Positions 22,854 through 30,766 of a DNA stretch of 45,921 bases are shown piece by piece. The DNA lies in contig NZ_JAAZTS010000024.1 in NCBI RefSeq assembly GCF_019239235.1, positions 1 through 45,921 on the forward strand, written 5' to 3'. A program made the translations under genes and the position numbers. Each line of letters begins with the position of its first letter. Within the stretch, counting starts at the first letter, position 1. Origin of the DNA: Caecibacteroides pullorum (GTDB taxonomy: Bacteria; Bacteroidota; Bacteroidia; Bacteroidales; Bacteroidaceae). The notes beneath the pieces are model-generated. The model was not told the DNA's origin. It saw only the letters and a program-made list of their open reading frames with translations, and made no database searches.

Positions 22854-24137
22854 TTAGCGATTCCCTTTTTGCTTCAAGAACTCGTACCCAAAACGGCAAC
22901 GCAGGCAATCCTTACGATCACAATATTCTTTCTGAAGCTGAATAAGAGCCTGTGAGTCAGCAGCTGTTGAAACAGGTAGACCAGCCCCACTCCACATTCG
23001 TGTGATGTAGTTGTTCTCGGCCTTCAGAGTCTCCAGCAACATCGTAGCCCGTTCACAAAGGCTTTCCTCCTGGCGATACTGTCCATAGGCATAAAGGAAA
23101 GGGACGACGGTATTGATAATGACCAAATCAAGCGCGCCACGGCCCATTCGCTTAGGCTGGTGAACGGAGGCCCTGCCGAAGGTGAAATGCTCTTCCCAAT
23201 AGGAAGAAGTGCCCACAGCCAATAATTCGTGCAGCTCGTCGGCGGTACGGGCCTCCATCACCCGCGAGAAGAGCGTCTGCCCGCGGTGGTACAGGTCGGC
23301 CAGCTGGGCCAGGCGAACGTAGGGAAAACCGCCGGGGCGTTGGCGTAGGAACCTCCAGCGCGAAGGATCTAATGGAGCGGGCAGGCTGAACTTCTGCCGC
23401 AAGTAGCGGAATTCTTTCTGAAGGCGGAAGTAATAGTCGCCGTAATCGGGCTGTTCTTCGTCCAGCAGGCCAGCCATGCCAAGAAAAAAGGCTTCCACCT
23501 GAAAGAGGTCGTCGCGATGCTTGTCCACGGCACGGAAGGGAATGAGCCGTGCCCATGCCTCAAAAGCGTCGCTGTTCAACCCGAAGCCATAATTTCGCGC
23601 CAGGGTAACGAAGAACACGTCCTCCCAATGATTGCTGTACGCATCGAGACGGGCACGGATGTCGCGCGCCTTCCGCCCGAAGCGCTCGGCCTGCAAGGCA
23701 GAGAGCCAGGAATGGATTGTCAGCTTGGGCAAAGACGAAAGGATGGAGTAACAAGGCGGATGGATTTCCGAGCTACGCAGTTCGTCGTAACGGCGGGCTA
23801 CATAATCGGGGCAGCTCAATATGAGCTGGGGAATAGGCTGGCCGTCACGGCGGCACACAGGGCAGTCGGCCTCGCCCACTACGTGCAGGATAACGTTGTC
23901 GTAGGCCGCATCCGTCTGGTGTCCGTGCTTCTGCCAAAGGGAGGAACGGTCGTGCAGTTCCACGTTGCCCACCCACAGCACGCCGTCCAGCTTCAGCTTG
24001 GCATTGAAGAAGTCGGGGCCTGCATCGGTGTTGGGCAGGCCGGAATCGATGACTTCCACCCGTTGGCCGTCAGTGGTGCGGAGTTCCTGCAAAGGGAAAA
24101 TCTTGTGTTTCCAAAGGTAGTGTAAGAGGTGTTCCAT
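22854..24137 (-). CDS. DUF2851 family protein
   Basis: This 427-aa cytoplasmic protein belongs to the DUF2851 family, widespread in Bacteroidetes but without known function. Visible conserved blocks are GPDFFNAKLKLDG at 40-52, VGNVELHDRSS at 56-66, HGHQTDAAYDNVILHVV near 71-87, and a C-terminal cysteine cluster C406-x4-C411-x2-C414 typical of metal binding. The Asp/Glu/His spacing of the N-terminal part vaguely recalls restriction-endonuclease-like folds, but I would not claim it. It follows the histidine kinase gene by 11 bp and is probably co-transcribed. Confidence 0.8.
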   Translation of the reverse strand: MEHLLHYLWKHKIFPLQELRTTDGQRVEVIDSGLPNTDAGPDFFNAKLKLDGVLWVGNVELHDRSSLWQKHGHQTDAAYDNVILHVVGEADCPVCRRDGQPIPQLILSCPDYVARRYDELRSSEIHPPCYSILSSLPKLTIHSWLSALQAERFGRKARDIRARLDAYSNHWEDVFFVTLARNYGFGLNSDAFEAWARLIPFRAVDKHRDDLFQVEAFFLGMAGLLDEEQPDYGDYYFRLQKEFRYLRQKFSLPAPLDPSRWRFLRQRPGGFPYVRLAQLADLYHRGQTLFSRVMEARTADELHELLAVGTSSYWEEHFTFGRASVHQPKRMGRGALDLVIINTVVPFLYAYGQYRQEESLCERATMLLETLKAENNYITRMWSGAGLPVSTAADSQALIQLQKEYCDRKDCLRCRFGYEFLKQKGNR

Positions 24138-24148
24138 ACTATTAGTAA

Positions 24149-25363
24149 TTAATCTGTTTTATCAGTAGTTGCCGGAAAAGGCAGAGACATCGTAAACTCG
24201 CTGAACCGTCCCTGCACGCTCTCCACGCTGACGTAGCCGCCATGCTCGCGGGAGACGTTCATCACGTAGTTCAAGCCGAGGCCGAAGCCGGAAACTTTCT
24301 TTTCCCCGCTGCCGTCGTCGCGGGGCAGGACGCGCTCGAACTTGTCGAAAATGGTGCGCTGGGCCGAAAGAGGAATACCGATGCCGTTGTCGCGAACGCT
24401 GATGCGAATGAAATCAGCTTCACGTCGCGAAGCAATGCGTATCTCTACCGTTTCCTTGGAGTATTTCAGTGCGTTATCTATCAGATTGGAAAGGGCTTCC
24501 TTCAGATACTCCAAGTCACCATAGACTGCCTCGGCCTGCAGGTCGGTATGGAAGGTGACGGGCTTCGTGGCCTTCGCCTCGAACACCTGTATCAGGTCGT
24601 CCACGGCGGGACGCAGGGGATGCCAGTCTTTGGTGAGCAGCAGCTGGTGATGTTCCATCTTCGAGAGGGTGAGCACCCGGTTGGTCAGGTCCAGCAGGTG
24701 CAGGCTCTCCCGCTCCAGCAGGTCGAAGTGCTCGCGCTTGCGGTCGGGCTTGTCGTCCAGACGGCCGCTGCGCAGGTTCTTCACCGCCATCAGGAGGGTA
24801 CTGATGGGGTTCTTCATGTCGTGCACCATGGCGTAGGAGAAGTCCTCGCGCATCTGGAACAATTTATCTTGCCGCTGGATGATGTCCACCTGCTTGAAGA
24901 TGCCAAAGGCCAGCAGGAAGAAGCCTGCCACCGTGCCCAGCAGGTAGTAGAGCTGCGACCCGACGGTCTCGGCACGAAGGTTGAGGAGGCGGGCACGCAC
25001 GCCTTGCAGGCTATCCAGCGGGATGACGAACGTGCGCCGCTGCTCCAGCTCCCGTTCGTAGTCGTCGAAGTAGCGCAGGGCGAAGCGGAGCACCACGGTC
25101 GAGTCGCCCGAGAGCGATACCGTGTCCAGCCGGAAGCGGAGGCGGCGCAACCCGCCCTCGCGCAGCTGCTGGCGGAAGAGGGAGTCGAGCCCTGCCTCGG
25201 GGCAGAGGGCGTGGCGGTCATCGGCGCGGCACCAGGCCTCGTGGACGGTGCGCGTCACACGCTGGCTGTTGAGTCCCAGACCCATGCCCGTCCAGCGGCC
25301 GAGGAAGAAGACGGCCACGGTGGCGGCCACGAGGGTTAGGAGGATATAGTAGGACTTGCTCAT
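24149..25363 (-). CDS. Sensor histidine kinase (HisKA class), orphan
   Basis: This 404-aa inner-membrane kinase senses an unknown signal. TM1 is at about 5-24, a periplasmic domain of roughly 110 residues follows, and TM2 is at 136-156. The HisKA box has the phospho-acceptor H181 in MVHDMKNPIS; the ATPase domain has the N box around N296, the G1 box DNGIGI (325-330) and GFGLGL (359-364). No response regulator gene lies next to it: the downstream gene is DUF2851, upstream is a short hypothetical. The architecture resembles Bacteroides RprX-type kinases, whose partner is usually adjacent. A palindrome cluster lies right before the start codon. Confidence 0.9.
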   Translation of the reverse strand: MSKSYYILLTLVAATVAVFFLGRWTGMGLGLNSQRVTRTVHEAWCRADDRHALCPEAGLDSLFRQQLREGGLRRLRFRLDTVSLSGDSTVVLRFALRYFDDYERELEQRRTFVIPLDSLQGVRARLLNLRAETVGSQLYYLLGTVAGFFLLAFGIFKQVDIIQRQDKLFQMREDFSYAMVHDMKNPISTLLMAVKNLRSGRLDDKPDRKREHFDLLERESLHLLDLTNRVLTLSKMEHHQLLLTKDWHPLRPAVDDLIQVFEAKATKPVTFHTDLQAEAVYGDLEYLKEALSNLIDNALKYSKETVEIRIASRREADFIRISVRDNGIGIPLSAQRTIFDKFERVLPRDDGSGEKKVSGFGLGLNYVMNVSREHGGYVSVESVQGRFSEFTMSLPFPATTDKTD

Positions 25364-25366
25364 GTC

Positions 25367-25440
25367 TGTAGCGGTTAGCGGTTAACGGTAAGCGGTGAGT
25401 GCTGGTACTAACCGTTAACCACTCACCGCTTACCGCTACA
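25367..25440. repeat. Nested palindrome cluster at the histidine kinase start
   Basis: GGTTAACGGT (25380-25389) can pair with ACCGTTAACC (25411-25420), and GGTAAGCGGTGAGT (25387-25400) with ACTCACCGCTTACC (25421-25434). The two stems interleave and exclude each other. TGTAGCGGT (25367-25375) and ACCGCTACA (25432-25440) form an outer pair. It lies 3 bp upstream of the kinase ATG. A related palindrome occurs at 33458-33494. Confidence 0.65.
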
Positions 25441-25566
25441 AAAATAGCTCCTTTTCCCTTTCCCTCCAACTCCGTTGACGTAAAGATAAATACACCGCCT
25501 CAAATCGGTAAGAATTTATCTTCCAACAAGCATAAGACATGCTCGTAACCTGTAATCCAGAACGGC

Positions 25567-26103
25567 TCAAAAACTGATGCAAAGACCTAAGACACGTTGA
25601 GCCTGCTTCATGCCGTTTGGCGACACCCAATGAATGTTTGAACTCCGGAACGAGAATTCTACCGTTTCCTTGGCCTTCCTTTTATTCTTATGTGAAAAGA
25701 CAAACAATGGAATGCTGGAAGCAGTCAGACCTATACCCGCAACCAAAATGACATCCCATACCTTCCCGTCCTCTTTCCAGTTACTATTGGTATGCGCAGT
25801 ATTACCTGCTTCCCCTATCCAGCCGACAACCGTTCCACAAACACCTAATCCAAGCGCAGCCCATGCGTATTTCCTCAACCGCTTGTGTTTTTTCCAATAA
25901 GCTGTTTGCTTGTAGTCGAGTATCCCCTTACCCGTCACCACCCCATCGGATGCAGTCGGTTTATAAGATTGTTGAAACTTGGCCTGAAGGCTTTCTCCAC
26001 TTACTGAAATACACTCCATAACCGCATAGGCATTGTGCATCTCCTGCGCTTTGGCTCCGAAAGAAAGAGATACAAAGAAGAGTATCTGAATTATATACTT
26101 CAT
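25567..26103 (-). CDS. Hypothetical protein with two membrane segments
   Basis: I do not recognise this 178-aa protein. From ATG 26103 it has a signal-like N-terminus (MKYIIQILFFVSLSFGAKAQ) with a likely cleavage after the AKA motif, a basic region KKHKRLRK, and two hydrophobic stretches, AWAALGLGVCGTVVGWIG and VILVAGIGLTASSIPLFVF. It is therefore exported and membrane-attached. The frame is open upstream to 26148, but those starts give a poor signal peptide. It stands alone, 200 bp upstream of the histidine kinase on the same strand. Confidence 0.6.
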   Translation of the reverse strand: MKYIIQILFFVSLSFGAKAQEMHNAYAVMECISVSGESLQAKFQQSYKPTASDGVVTGKGILDYKQTAYWKKHKRLRKYAWAALGLGVCGTVVGWIGEAGNTAHTNSNWKEDGKVWDVILVAGIGLTASSIPLFVFSHKNKRKAKETVEFSFRSSNIHWVSPNGMKQAQRVLGLCISF

Positions 26104-26330
26104 AGTTGCAATATTTAAAAACATTATAAAGATAGGAATATTCTCCATACATGGTACACGATTCCTTCCATAAAGGAATATTTTAAAGACAAAAAGACCA
26201 CCATTGTAACGTATCTACGCGCAGGGCAGGGCGTTTCGCCCGACTCCTTCCTGTTATGACTTCCGTCATGCAGAAGCTCCGTTAACGTAAAGATAACGTA
26301 ACATTAACCTTCCGTTTACCTGAGAGGACT
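26104..26330. other. Intergenic region with small hairpins
   Basis: I see no gene in this stretch. It holds several short hairpins: ATTCCTT/AAGGAAT near 26160-26178, GGGCG/CGCCC near 26227-26241, and ATGAC/GTCAT near 26257-26270. No U-tract follows them. Confidence 0.4.
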
Positions 26331-26338
26331 TATCTTTG
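26331..26338 (+). promoter_or_regulatory. -7 box for the two small membrane-protein genes
   Basis: TATCTTTG matches TAnnTTTG, 28 bp upstream of the ATG at 26367. No -33 box was found at the usual spacing. Confidence 0.6.
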
Positions 26339-26366
26339 CAACGTCAACCAGAAAACAAATGTCATA

Positions 26367-26543
26367 ATGGAAACAACTTTCAAGAACCACATGACCCGCT
26401 TCCTCGCGAAAGAAGCGGAGTCGCTGACGGGTAACGACCCCGTCAAAAAAATCCTCGTCCTGGCAGCCGTCGGGCTGGCCAGCTTCATCACCTGCTTCGC
26501 AGCGGGCTACTATATCGGAAAATATATGGCCATCTTTTATTGA
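26367..26543 (+). CDS. Small single-pass membrane protein, 58 aa
   Basis: This short gene runs ATG 26367 to TGA 26543. The protein has a charged N-terminal part (about 1-28, including EAESLTGNDPVKK) and one membrane segment (29-50, ILVLAAVGLASFITCFAAGY). The promoter 28 bp upstream, good codon use and the next gene starting 19 bp downstream support expression. I do not recognise a family. The next gene shares the first twelve bases, ATGGAAACAACT. Confidence 0.6.
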   Translation: METTFKNHMTRFLAKEAESLTGNDPVKKILVLAAVGLASFITCFAAGYYIGKYMAIFY

Positions 26544-26562
26544 ATCCTATCATTCACGCTTT

Positions 26563-27156
26563 ATGGAAACAACTGCACAACCCAATCAGAACCCCGCCCC
26601 GCAACCGGACGGCATAGAAGTGAAACTCAATCTGTCCAAGACCGCCGTATATGAAATACTGCTTTATTTCTTGGCCATGTTCGCCAGCTCGGCCCTCTAC
26701 ATCTACATTTGGGAGGAATTCTCCTCGTTCAACTGGGGACACTTCATCGGATTACACTACGGCAAATCCGTGTTACAACTGCTTTTGGCCATAGTCGGCC
26801 TTTACATTCTGCTATACAGCCTGCTAGGATACTTCATCAACGGGCGTAGCCTGAAAGGTCTCCGCTGGGCCTGCGACTGGAAATCCATCGGCCTCGCTCC
26901 CACCCGTCCCGTCCCCTTGAAGCATTACCGCCTGTTGTTGCTCCTGCCCGGTATCCTGATGGGCCTGCTGCCCGTACTGCACGGCTTCTGCACCGGCAAT
27001 GCCACGGCCTACGTCTTCGGCATCATAAGCCTGCTGTGCTGCTCGTCCGACTTCATGATGTGGTACAAGCTGCGCCCCTTCGACGACGAGGATTTGTTCC
27101 GGCCGGGGAAAAACACGTTCCAAGGCACCGTCATCCGACGCAACTACGCGAAATAG
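26563..27156 (+). CDS. DUF3267-like membrane protein lacking the HExxH zinc motif
   Basis: This 197-aa protein has about four membrane segments (33-50, 67-88, 122-140, 149-168). The second half, with LKHYRLLLLLPGILMG near 119-134, SSDFMMW near 161-167, and the soluble tail, resembles the DUF3267 family of putative integral-membrane zinc peptidases, in which a HELIHG-like sequence falls at the end of the second segment. Here that position reads G89-Y-F-I-N-G94, so both histidines and the glutamate are absent. It would not be an active protease; a scaffold or sequestering role is speculation. It lies 19 bp after the 58-aa gene. Confidence 0.55.
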   Translation: METTAQPNQNPAPQPDGIEVKLNLSKTAVYEILLYFLAMFASSALYIYIWEEFSSFNWGHFIGLHYGKSVLQLLLAIVGLYILLYSLLGYFINGRSLKGLRWACDWKSIGLAPTRPVPLKHYRLLLLLPGILMGLLPVLHGFCTGNATAYVFGIISLLCCSSDFMMWYKLRPFDDEDLFRPGKNTFQGTVIRRNYAK

Positions 27157-27508
27157 ATTCGCCCGTTTGTCAAGAAAAGCAACCAAGCTTTCTGAAGCCC
27201 CGTTTTCAGGTGTTTTTCAGATACTACCTGAAAGGCTTTCAGGTTCAACCTGAAGGGTCTTCAGGTACGGACCTGAAAAGTATTCAGTTTTTTCAGGAAT
27301 GGTACCTGAAAATCAGATGCTGATTATCAAGGTGTTAGTCGTTTTCGACAGAAAAGGCGACACTCGACGCCGGCAAGCCTTTCTCCTTTCGGATGAAACC
27401 TCCGTTTGTCAGGAATATTCAGCAAGATAGGAGCATAGCGGCAAATACTCTCCTACCCCGTTATTGTTAACAAGTCAATAATGAAGGCTATTTGTGTCAG
27501 AAAAGTCC
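27157..27508. other. Intergenic region upstream of dapB
   Basis: There is no gene I would support. The first half is the palindrome array 27205-27310; the second half is featureless apart from the palindrome TTGTTAACAA at 27464-27473. A lysine riboswitch before dapB was looked for and not seen. Confidence 0.6.
27205..27310. repeat. Phased array of TTCAGGT/ACCTGAA half-sites
   Basis: Ten copies or near-copies lie at starts 27205, 27216, 27226, 27238, 27248, 27260, 27271, 27283, 27292 and 27304, spaced 9-12 bp. Orientation often alternates: TTCAGGT-3bp-ACCTGAA at 27238-27254 and TTCAGGT-4bp-ACCTGAA at 27260-27277 are perfect palindromes. All half-sites fall about one helical turn apart. Confidence 0.75.
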
Positions 27509-27516
27509 TATATTTG
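27509..27516 (+). promoter_or_regulatory. -7 box for the dapB-queH operon
   Basis: TATATTTG matches TAnnTTTG, 32 bp upstream of the dapB ATG. No -33 box at the standard distance. Confidence 0.6.
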
Positions 27517-27548
27517 CACATTAATATAATTAAGAAAAACAGAGAACA

Positions 27549-28310
27549 ATGAAAATAGCACTGATCGGTTATGGCAAGATGGGCAAGGAAATAGAACGCA
27601 TTGCCCGTAGCCGCGGACACGAAATCGTCTGCATCATCGACATCGACAACCAGGAGGACTTCCAGTCCGAAGCCTTCCGCTCGGCCGACGTGGCCATCGA
27701 GTTCACCAACCCCAAGGCTGCCTACGGCAACTACATGAAGGCCTTCGAGGCGGGCGTGAAGCTCGTGTCGGGTAGTACGGGCTGGACGGAAGAACACGGC
27801 GAGGAAGTGCGACGCCTCTGCACCGAGGGCGGACGGACGCTGTTCTGGTCGAGCAACTTCAGCCTGGGCGTGGCCATCTTCTCGGCCGTCAACAAGTACC
27901 TGGCCAAGATTATGAACCAGTTCCCCGGCTACGACGTGAGCATGAGCGAAACGCACCACATCCACAAGCTGGACGCCCCGAGCGGCACCGCCATCACCCT
28001 GGCTGAAGGCATCCTCGAAAACCTCGACCGCAAGTCGCGCTGGGTGAAGGGCACGCTCCAGGCACCCGACGGCACCGTGACGGGCACCACCGCCTGCGCT
28101 GCCGACGAACTGCCTGTCAGCTCCATCCGCGAAGGCGAAGTACCGGGCATCCACAGCATTCGCTACGACTCCGAGGCCGACAGCATCACTATCACCCACG
28201 ACGCCAAGAACCGCAGCGGCTTTGCCCTGGGCGCCGTGCTGGCCGCCGAATACACCGCCACGCACGAAGGCTTCCTGGGGATGGGCGACTTATTCCCGTT
28301 TCTGAAATAA
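27549..28310 (+). CDS. dapB: 4-hydroxy-tetrahydrodipicolinate reductase
   Basis: DapB reduces 4-hydroxy-tetrahydrodipicolinate to tetrahydrodipicolinate with NAD(P)H, on the way to diaminopimelate and lysine in the cytoplasm. The 253-aa protein begins with the Rossmann motif GYGKMG (7-12). The catalytic segment is ETHHIHKLDAPSGTA (134-148), where H136 and K140 match the His/Lys pair of E. coli. Size is typical. It is the first gene of a plus-strand run, with lepB starting 16 bp after its stop. Confidence 0.96.
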   Translation: MKIALIGYGKMGKEIERIARSRGHEIVCIIDIDNQEDFQSEAFRSADVAIEFTNPKAAYGNYMKAFEAGVKLVSGSTGWTEEHGEEVRRLCTEGGRTLFWSSNFSLGVAIFSAVNKYLAKIMNQFPGYDVSMSETHHIHKLDAPSGTAITLAEGILENLDRKSRWVKGTLQAPDGTVTGTTACAADELPVSSIREGEVPGIHSIRYDSEADSITITHDAKNRSGFALGAVLAAEYTATHEGFLGMGDLFPFLK

Positions 28311-28326
28311 ACAAGCATAGCAAGCC

Positions 28327-29811
28327 ATGAAACAAGTATCACGCAAACAATGGATCAAGTTCGGCATCGTCACGCTGCTCTACCTGCTCTTCCTCCTGTG
28401 GGTCAGGAGCTGGTGGGGACTGGTGGTCGTGCCTTTCATCTATGACATCTACATCACCAAGAAGATACCCTGGAGCTGGTGGAGGAAGTCCGAGAACGCT
28501 GCCGTGCGCGGCGTCATGAGCTGGGTGGACGCCATCGTGTTCGCCCTGGTAGCCGTCTACTTCGTCAACATCTACCTCTTCCAGAACTATCAGATACCGT
28601 CGTCGTCGCTGGAGAAATCACTGCTCGTGGGCGACTTCCTCTACGTGAGCAAGGTGAGCTACGGACCGCGCGTGCCCAACACGCCGCTCTCCATGCCGCT
28701 GGCCCAGCACACACTGCCCGTGTTCAACTGCAAGTCGTACATCGAGTGGCCGCAGTGGAAGTACAAGCGCGTGCCGGGCTTCGGACGGGTGAAGCTGAAC
28801 GACATCGTGGTGTTCAACTTCCCCGCAGGCGACACTGTGGCCACCAACTTCCAGCAGACCGACTTCTACAGCCTGGCCTACAGCGAAGGGCAGCGCGTCT
28901 ATCCGAAGCAGGTCAACATGGACAGCCTGACGCGCCAGCAGCAGCGGGCCGTCTACGACCTCTACTATGCAGCAGGACGCAACCTCATCTTGTCCAACCC
29001 GCAGATGTATGGCAAGGTCATCACCCGCCCTGTTGACCGCCGCGAGAACTACGTGAAGCGCTGCGTGGGCCTGCCGGGCGACACGCTCCAAATCAAGGAG
29101 GGACAAGTATATATCGACGGCCAGGCCATCGAGAACCCCGAAGGCCTGCAGTTCAACTACTTCGTGCAGACCACCGGCCCGCTCATCCCCGAAACCCTCT
29201 TCCGCGAGCTGGGCATCAGCAAGGACGACCAGTGGCTGATGAACAACGATCCGGGCTGGGAGGCCGAACTGGAGGCCATGGGCTTCGACCGCCGCGACGC
29301 ACAGGGCCGTCTAGCTCCCGTCTATCACTTGCCGCTGACGCAGGCCATGCGCCAGGCCCTCGAAGGCAACAAGAAACTCATCAGCCGCGTCGCCATGGAG
29401 TCCGAGAGCTTTGCTGGACAGATGTATCCGCAGAACCTCTATACGAAGTGGGACCGCAACAACTACGGCCCCATCTGGATACCCGCCAAGGGAACCACCA
29501 TCACCCTGACGGACGACAACCTGCCCATCTACGAGCGCTGCATCACGGCCTATGAGGGCAACAAGCTGGAACGCCGCCCCGACGGCCTCTACATCAACGG
29601 CCAGAAGACCGACACCTATACCTTCCAGATGGACTACTACTGGATGATGGGTGACAACCGCCACAATTCGGCCGACTCGCGCTATTGGGGCTTCGTGCCC
29701 GAAGACCACGTGGTAGGCAAGCCGCTCGTCGTATGGCTCTCGCTGGACAAGGACCGCGGCTGGCTGGACGGCAAGATACGCTGGAGCCGCCTGTTCAAGT
29801 GGGTAGACTAA
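28327..29811 (+). CDS. lepB: Signal peptidase I
   Basis: This inner-membrane enzyme cleaves signal peptides of exported proteins. It has 494 aa, larger than E. coli LepB (324), as in Bacteroidetes. Hydrophobic stretches lie at about 10-40 and 65-85. The catalytic Ser94 is in PSSSL (usually PSxSM) and the general base Lys244 is in NYVKRCVGLPGD. The C-terminal conserved box is MMGDNRHNSADSRYWGFVP. A large inserted domain (about 260-430) separates the conserved parts. The second, degenerate copy follows 21 bp later, and both lie in the dapB operon. Confidence 0.95.
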   Translation: MKQVSRKQWIKFGIVTLLYLLFLLWVRSWWGLVVVPFIYDIYITKKIPWSWWRKSENAAVRGVMSWVDAIVFALVAVYFVNIYLFQNYQIPSSSLEKSLLVGDFLYVSKVSYGPRVPNTPLSMPLAQHTLPVFNCKSYIEWPQWKYKRVPGFGRVKLNDIVVFNFPAGDTVATNFQQTDFYSLAYSEGQRVYPKQVNMDSLTRQQQRAVYDLYYAAGRNLILSNPQMYGKVITRPVDRRENYVKRCVGLPGDTLQIKEGQVYIDGQAIENPEGLQFNYFVQTTGPLIPETLFRELGISKDDQWLMNNDPGWEAELEAMGFDRRDAQGRLAPVYHLPLTQAMRQALEGNKKLISRVAMESESFAGQMYPQNLYTKWDRNNYGPIWIPAKGTTITLTDDNLPIYERCITAYEGNKLERRPDGLYINGQKTDTYTFQMDYYWMMGDNRHNSADSRYWGFVPEDHVVGKPLVVWLSLDKDRGWLDGKIRWSRLFKWVD

Positions 29812-29832
29812 GCTGAACGGAGGACAGACCCC

Positions 29833-30753
29833 ATGAAGAAGGCGGGAAAAGTCATAGGAACCGTAGCGGGAGTGGCGCTCATCGTGGTGCTGCTCCGCTC
29901 GTGTGTGGCGACGTCCTACCTGATTCCCTCGGCCGGCATGGAGAACTCGCTCTATCAGGGCGAACGCATCCTGGTGAACAAGTGGAGCTACGGGCTGCGC
30001 CTGCCCTTCATGAACCTGTGGGGTTACCACCGCTGGGGCGGCGGCCCGGTAAAGAGGGAAGATATCCTTGTCTTCAACAACCCCGCCAACCGCCAGACGG
30101 ACATCAGCCGACGCGAGGTCTTCATCAGCCGCTGCATCGGCCTGCCGGGCGACACGCTGCTGGTAGACTCCTTCTTCACCGCTCTGCCCGGCCAGCAGTA
30201 TGCCCCCGACCAAAAGTTCGTCTACGCCTATCCCAAGGCCAAGGAACGCCAGCTGGACACGCTGCTGGCCACGCTCTCCATCCGCCACGCCGAACGGATG
30301 GGCGAAGACTCGCTCCACTACCTGCGCAGCTTCAGCCGTTACGAATACTATCTGCTGGAGCAAGCTCTCTACGGACACTGCTGGATACAACCGGCCACTC
30401 GCCCCGACTCCCTGCAGGAAGCCCGCGCCCTCATCGTGCCGAAGAAGGGCCGCGCCGTGCGCGTCTATCCGTGGAACCGCGTGCTGCTGTGCAACACGCT
30501 GGTACTGCACGAGCACCGCAACGCCAAGATACAGAACGACACCCTCTACGTGGACGGCCGCCCCGTGCAGCACTGCGTCTTCACGAAAGACTACTACTGG
30601 GTGGCCTCGAACAACGCGGCCAACGTGTCGGACTCGCGCCTCTTCGGCTTCGTGCCCGAAGACCACCTCATCGGACGGGCTTCCGTCATCTGGTTCTCGC
30701 GCGACAAGGAAAGCGGCATGCGCTGGGAAAGGATTGGCAAGGCGGTGCGATAA
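29833..30753 (+). CDS. Signal peptidase I paralogue lacking Ser/Lys catalytic dyad
   Basis: This 306-aa protein clearly belongs to the same S26 family as its upstream neighbour: membrane anchor at 8-24, IPSAGMENSL (31-40), CIGLPGDT, and SNNAANVSDSRLFGFVPEDH. Yet the catalytic Ser of PSxSM is Gly35 (codon GGC, 29935-29937) and the Lys of YVKRC is Ser (VFISRCIGLPGD; AGC near 30129), so both active-site residues are gone while the fold motifs remain. It should be inactive as peptidase. In Staphylococcus aureus the inactive SpsA lies next to active SpsB, a known parallel. Possible roles are chaperoning or modulating the active enzyme; this is inference. Confidence 0.87.
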   Translation: MKKAGKVIGTVAGVALIVVLLRSCVATSYLIPSAGMENSLYQGERILVNKWSYGLRLPFMNLWGYHRWGGGPVKREDILVFNNPANRQTDISRREVFISRCIGLPGDTLLVDSFFTALPGQQYAPDQKFVYAYPKAKERQLDTLLATLSIRHAERMGEDSLHYLRSFSRYEYYLLEQALYGHCWIQPATRPDSLQEARALIVPKKGRAVRVYPWNRVLLCNTLVLHEHRNAKIQNDTLYVDGRPVQHCVFTKDYYWVASNNAANVSDSRLFGFVPEDHLIGRASVIWFSRDKESGMRWERIGKAVR

Positions 30754-30766
30754 CAACAAGAAAGCA

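Noticed and set aside
27325..27548. Lysine riboswitch upstream of dapB
   Set aside because: No multi-stem leader of suitable length lies between the -7 box and the ATG (about 32 nt).
29311..30759. 482-aa open frame on the minus strand
   Set aside because: It is antisense to the two signal peptidase genes and shows only low-complexity residues.
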